From NCBI GenBank assembly GCA_037444075.1, contig JBBIND010000005.1, positions 33,056 to 97,055 of the forward strand: a stretch of 64,000 nt of DNA. The letters are read 5' to 3'. Position numbers and translations under genes: made by a program. This document shows, in pieces, positions 62,802-64,000 of the stretch. Under the pieces are notes generated by a model. It made no database searches, was not told the DNA's origin, and worked only from the letters and a program-made list of their open reading frames with translations. Origin of the DNA: JBBIND01 sp037444075 (GTDB lineage: Bacteria; Acidobacteriota; Terriglobia; Bryobacterales; Bryobacteraceae). Position 1 is the first letter of the stretch. Each line of letters starts with the position of its first letter.

Positions 62802-63125
62802 TCAGGAGAGGCGCTCGAGTTTGAGATCCGTGACAAACATCATCCCTCGATCCACAAAGAAGCCGAAGTGGCCGGAGGCGCCGGGATCCACGGTGGCCTC
62901 GAGATCGAGCATGTTCTTCCAGGAGGCGAGGATTCTGCCGTTGCGAACCTCCAGTGTGAGGCGGTAGGCGATGTTGTCAGCGATGTTGAACCAGGAACGG
63001 GCCAGAATCTCACGGCCGCCGGGCCGGGTTCCGGCAAGGTAGACCTTTCCGTCTGGCGAGTAGCGGCTGGTCAGAGCTGCTTCGACCCCTCCTGAGCCGT
63101 CTGGGCCGGTGAGCGCGACGCCGCC
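62802..63125 (-). pseudogene. C-terminal remnant of a concanavalin-like (DUF1080-type) protein
   Basis: About 95 residues upstream of the stop at 62802 read LTSRYSPDGKVYLAGTRPGG, WFNIADNIAYRLTLEVRNGR, and GHFGFFVDRGMMFVTDLKLE. This is typical of the closing strands of a lectin/glucanase-like domain found in secreted 3-keto-glycoside hydrolase-like proteins. Upstream it runs into a reverse-transcriptase fragment in another frame, so the N-terminal part is lost. Confidence 0.5.
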
Positions 63126-63285
63126 GCTCCGTTCTGCAATGGACGATGATATCGTCCGCGTACCGCTCGAACGGCAGATGCGGCCAGTTCCGCCGCATCC
63201 ACAGATCGAAGGCATAGTGCAGAAACAGATTGGCCAGCAGGGGGCTGATGACTCCTCCTTGCGGGTTGACCCAACCGGTGCCGCT
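63121..63285 (-). mobile_element. Group II intron-type reverse transcriptase fragment
   Basis: The minus strand encodes NPQGGVISPLLANLFLHYAF followed by FERYADDIIVHCRTE. PQGG and YADD (63151-63162) are core reverse-transcriptase motifs and the wording matches group II intron maturases. Only about 55 residues remain, without the N-terminal domains or the X and endonuclease domains. Confidence 0.8.
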
Positions 63286-63504
63286 TCACTGCACACACCC
63301 CCTTTGCTCCGTCGGCTTTCGCCGACTTCATCGCTACTACGGGGTGTTCCGCCCCTTGATGCCGCATTCGTACTCTCGCCCTCGTGGTTCATGCCACTGG
63401 TGACTTCTCCGTTAGCATCGGCACCGAAGGTTCCCATGGTCCGAATAATCGCCTCGCCCGAGCTCAAGCCACCTATATGCCGGATACCGTTCCGCCCGTA
63501 AACA
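63286..63504 (-). mobile_element. Probable group II intron RNA-coding remnant
   Basis: No protein is convincing here. The minus strand has stretches such as GTAGTAGCGATGAAGTCGGC and a run before the reverse-transcriptase piece that resemble the part of group II introns upstream of the maturase gene. I base this on position and style only. Confidence 0.35.
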
Positions 63505-64000
63505 GGTGCGGCAATCCGGCAGCCGAGTTGAGGATCCCGAAGAAATGTCAGCCGGGCCGGGCGATGCGTCCGCTGACGGAAGAGGAGGTTCAAACGTACC
63601 TGGAGGCCTTCGACCTCCGGGAGAAGTTGATCGCAAGGCTCGCGATCTTCGAAGGCATGCGCCCGGGCGAGATCCTGGCCCTCCGATGGAAGTCGGTGGC
63701 CGGCGAGATCATCCGGGTGGAGGAACGCGTCTACAAGCGCAAGTTCAACACGCCGAAGAACGGCAAGACCCGCGAGGGCGCGATGTCGGACGGCACGCTC
63801 GAGTTGTTGAAAGAGTGGGCCGAACTGGCGCAGGACCCGAGTCCGGACGGCTCTGTCTTTCCGTCCGAGAAGGTCAGCACTCCGATCTCTCTCGACAATC
63901 TCTGGCGGCGGTCCATGCGGCCGCGGCTGGAGGACATCGACATGGAGTGGGCCACCTTTCAGGTGCTGCGCAAGACCAACGCCAGCCTGTCGAAGAAGGC
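63505..64000 (+). CDS. Tyrosine recombinase (phage integrase family), N-terminally cut and running off the window
   Basis: The frame with ATG 63564 continues to the window end. It reads RPLTEEEVQTYLEAF, then GMRPGEILALRWKSV with the first catalytic Arg, a Lys-containing beta hairpin (NTPKNGKTREGAMS), and TFQVLRKTNASLSKK, where the HXXR box has Gln for His. In-frame sequence before the ATG (NPAAELRIPKKC) also looks like integrase linker, so the true start has been lost to the adjacent element. The catalytic Tyr would lie beyond the window. Confidence 0.75.

Noticed and set aside
62802..63593. A single 263-residue minus-strand protein
   Set aside because: Only the last 95 residues look like a real domain; the upstream part overlaps a reverse-transcriptase fragment read in another frame.

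Overview
The window looks like a GC-rich draft genome or metagenome-assembled genome of an Acidobacteriota bacterium, probably close to Solibacter/Bryobacterales. This is inferred from protein flavour: secreted M28 peptidase, mutarotase-like and CehA-type proteins, a compact dcw cluster, and several anaerobic redox modules. Two runs of N (40898-40973 and 62482-62491) show it is a scaffold. Several frameshifts may be assembly errors rather than biology. No tRNA, rRNA or CRISPR array was seen.

Layout. (1) 1-3.4 kb: the end of a sugar-hydrolase-like gene and a membrane-anchored PHP-fold metallohydrolase, closed by a strong terminator. (2) 3.9-20.2 kb, plus strand: the division and cell-wall (dcw) cluster mraZ-rsmH-ftsL-ftsI-murE-murF-mraY-murD-ftsW-murG-murC-ftsQ-ftsA-ftsZ. 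Most neighbours overlap by a few bases, murB and ddl are absent, and ftsI is frameshifted. (3) 20.2-27.5 kb: a broken queuosine-precursor transporter, a secreted aldo/keto reductase, an HtrA-like protease, coaE, folD, an amino-acid permease, an exported isoaspartyl methyltransferase and a TerC stub. (4) 27.6-33.8 kb, minus strand: one redox/signalling operon encoding a membrane GcvH-like protein, a HybA-like ferredoxin, an NrfD/HybB-like quinone-interacting membrane protein, a sensor kinase with two haem-binding motifs, a sigma-54 response regulator and an archaemetzincin. A well-spaced sigma-54 promoter sits in front of it. (5) 34.1-43.1 kb, plus strand: a housekeeping run eda, Trm112-like, glycosyltransferase 9, msbA-like, yicC, gmk, rpoZ, coaBC, uracil-DNA glycosylase, tmk, holB. 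(6) 43.1-58.95 kb, minus strand: a 16-kb [NiFe]-hydrogenase locus with a group 3b-type enzyme (hydB-cNMP protein-hydG-hydD-hydA), its protease and a HypA-like protein, then a group 3d-type NAD enzyme (hoxEFUYH plus protease), then hypF-hypC-hypD-hypE. (7) 59.3-64 kb: a secreted M28 peptidase and a mutarotase-like protein, then a scrambled end with a scaffold gap, a lectin-like gene remnant, a group II intron reverse-transcriptase fragment and a tyrosine recombinase running off the window.

Main observations. The hoxEFUYHW cassette lies exactly between two direct copies of a segment comprising the end of hydA, the protease, hypA and the first codons of hypF. The upstream copy is intact except for hypF. 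The downstream copy has decayed protease and hypA but a working hypF. This suggests the hox operon was inserted into an older hyd-hyp operon with duplication of the target. Both the redox operon and the hydrogenase locus carry candidate sigma-54 promoters, and the only sigma-54 activator in the window is the partner of the haem-type kinase. I therefore infer that redox sensing through that two-component system may control both.
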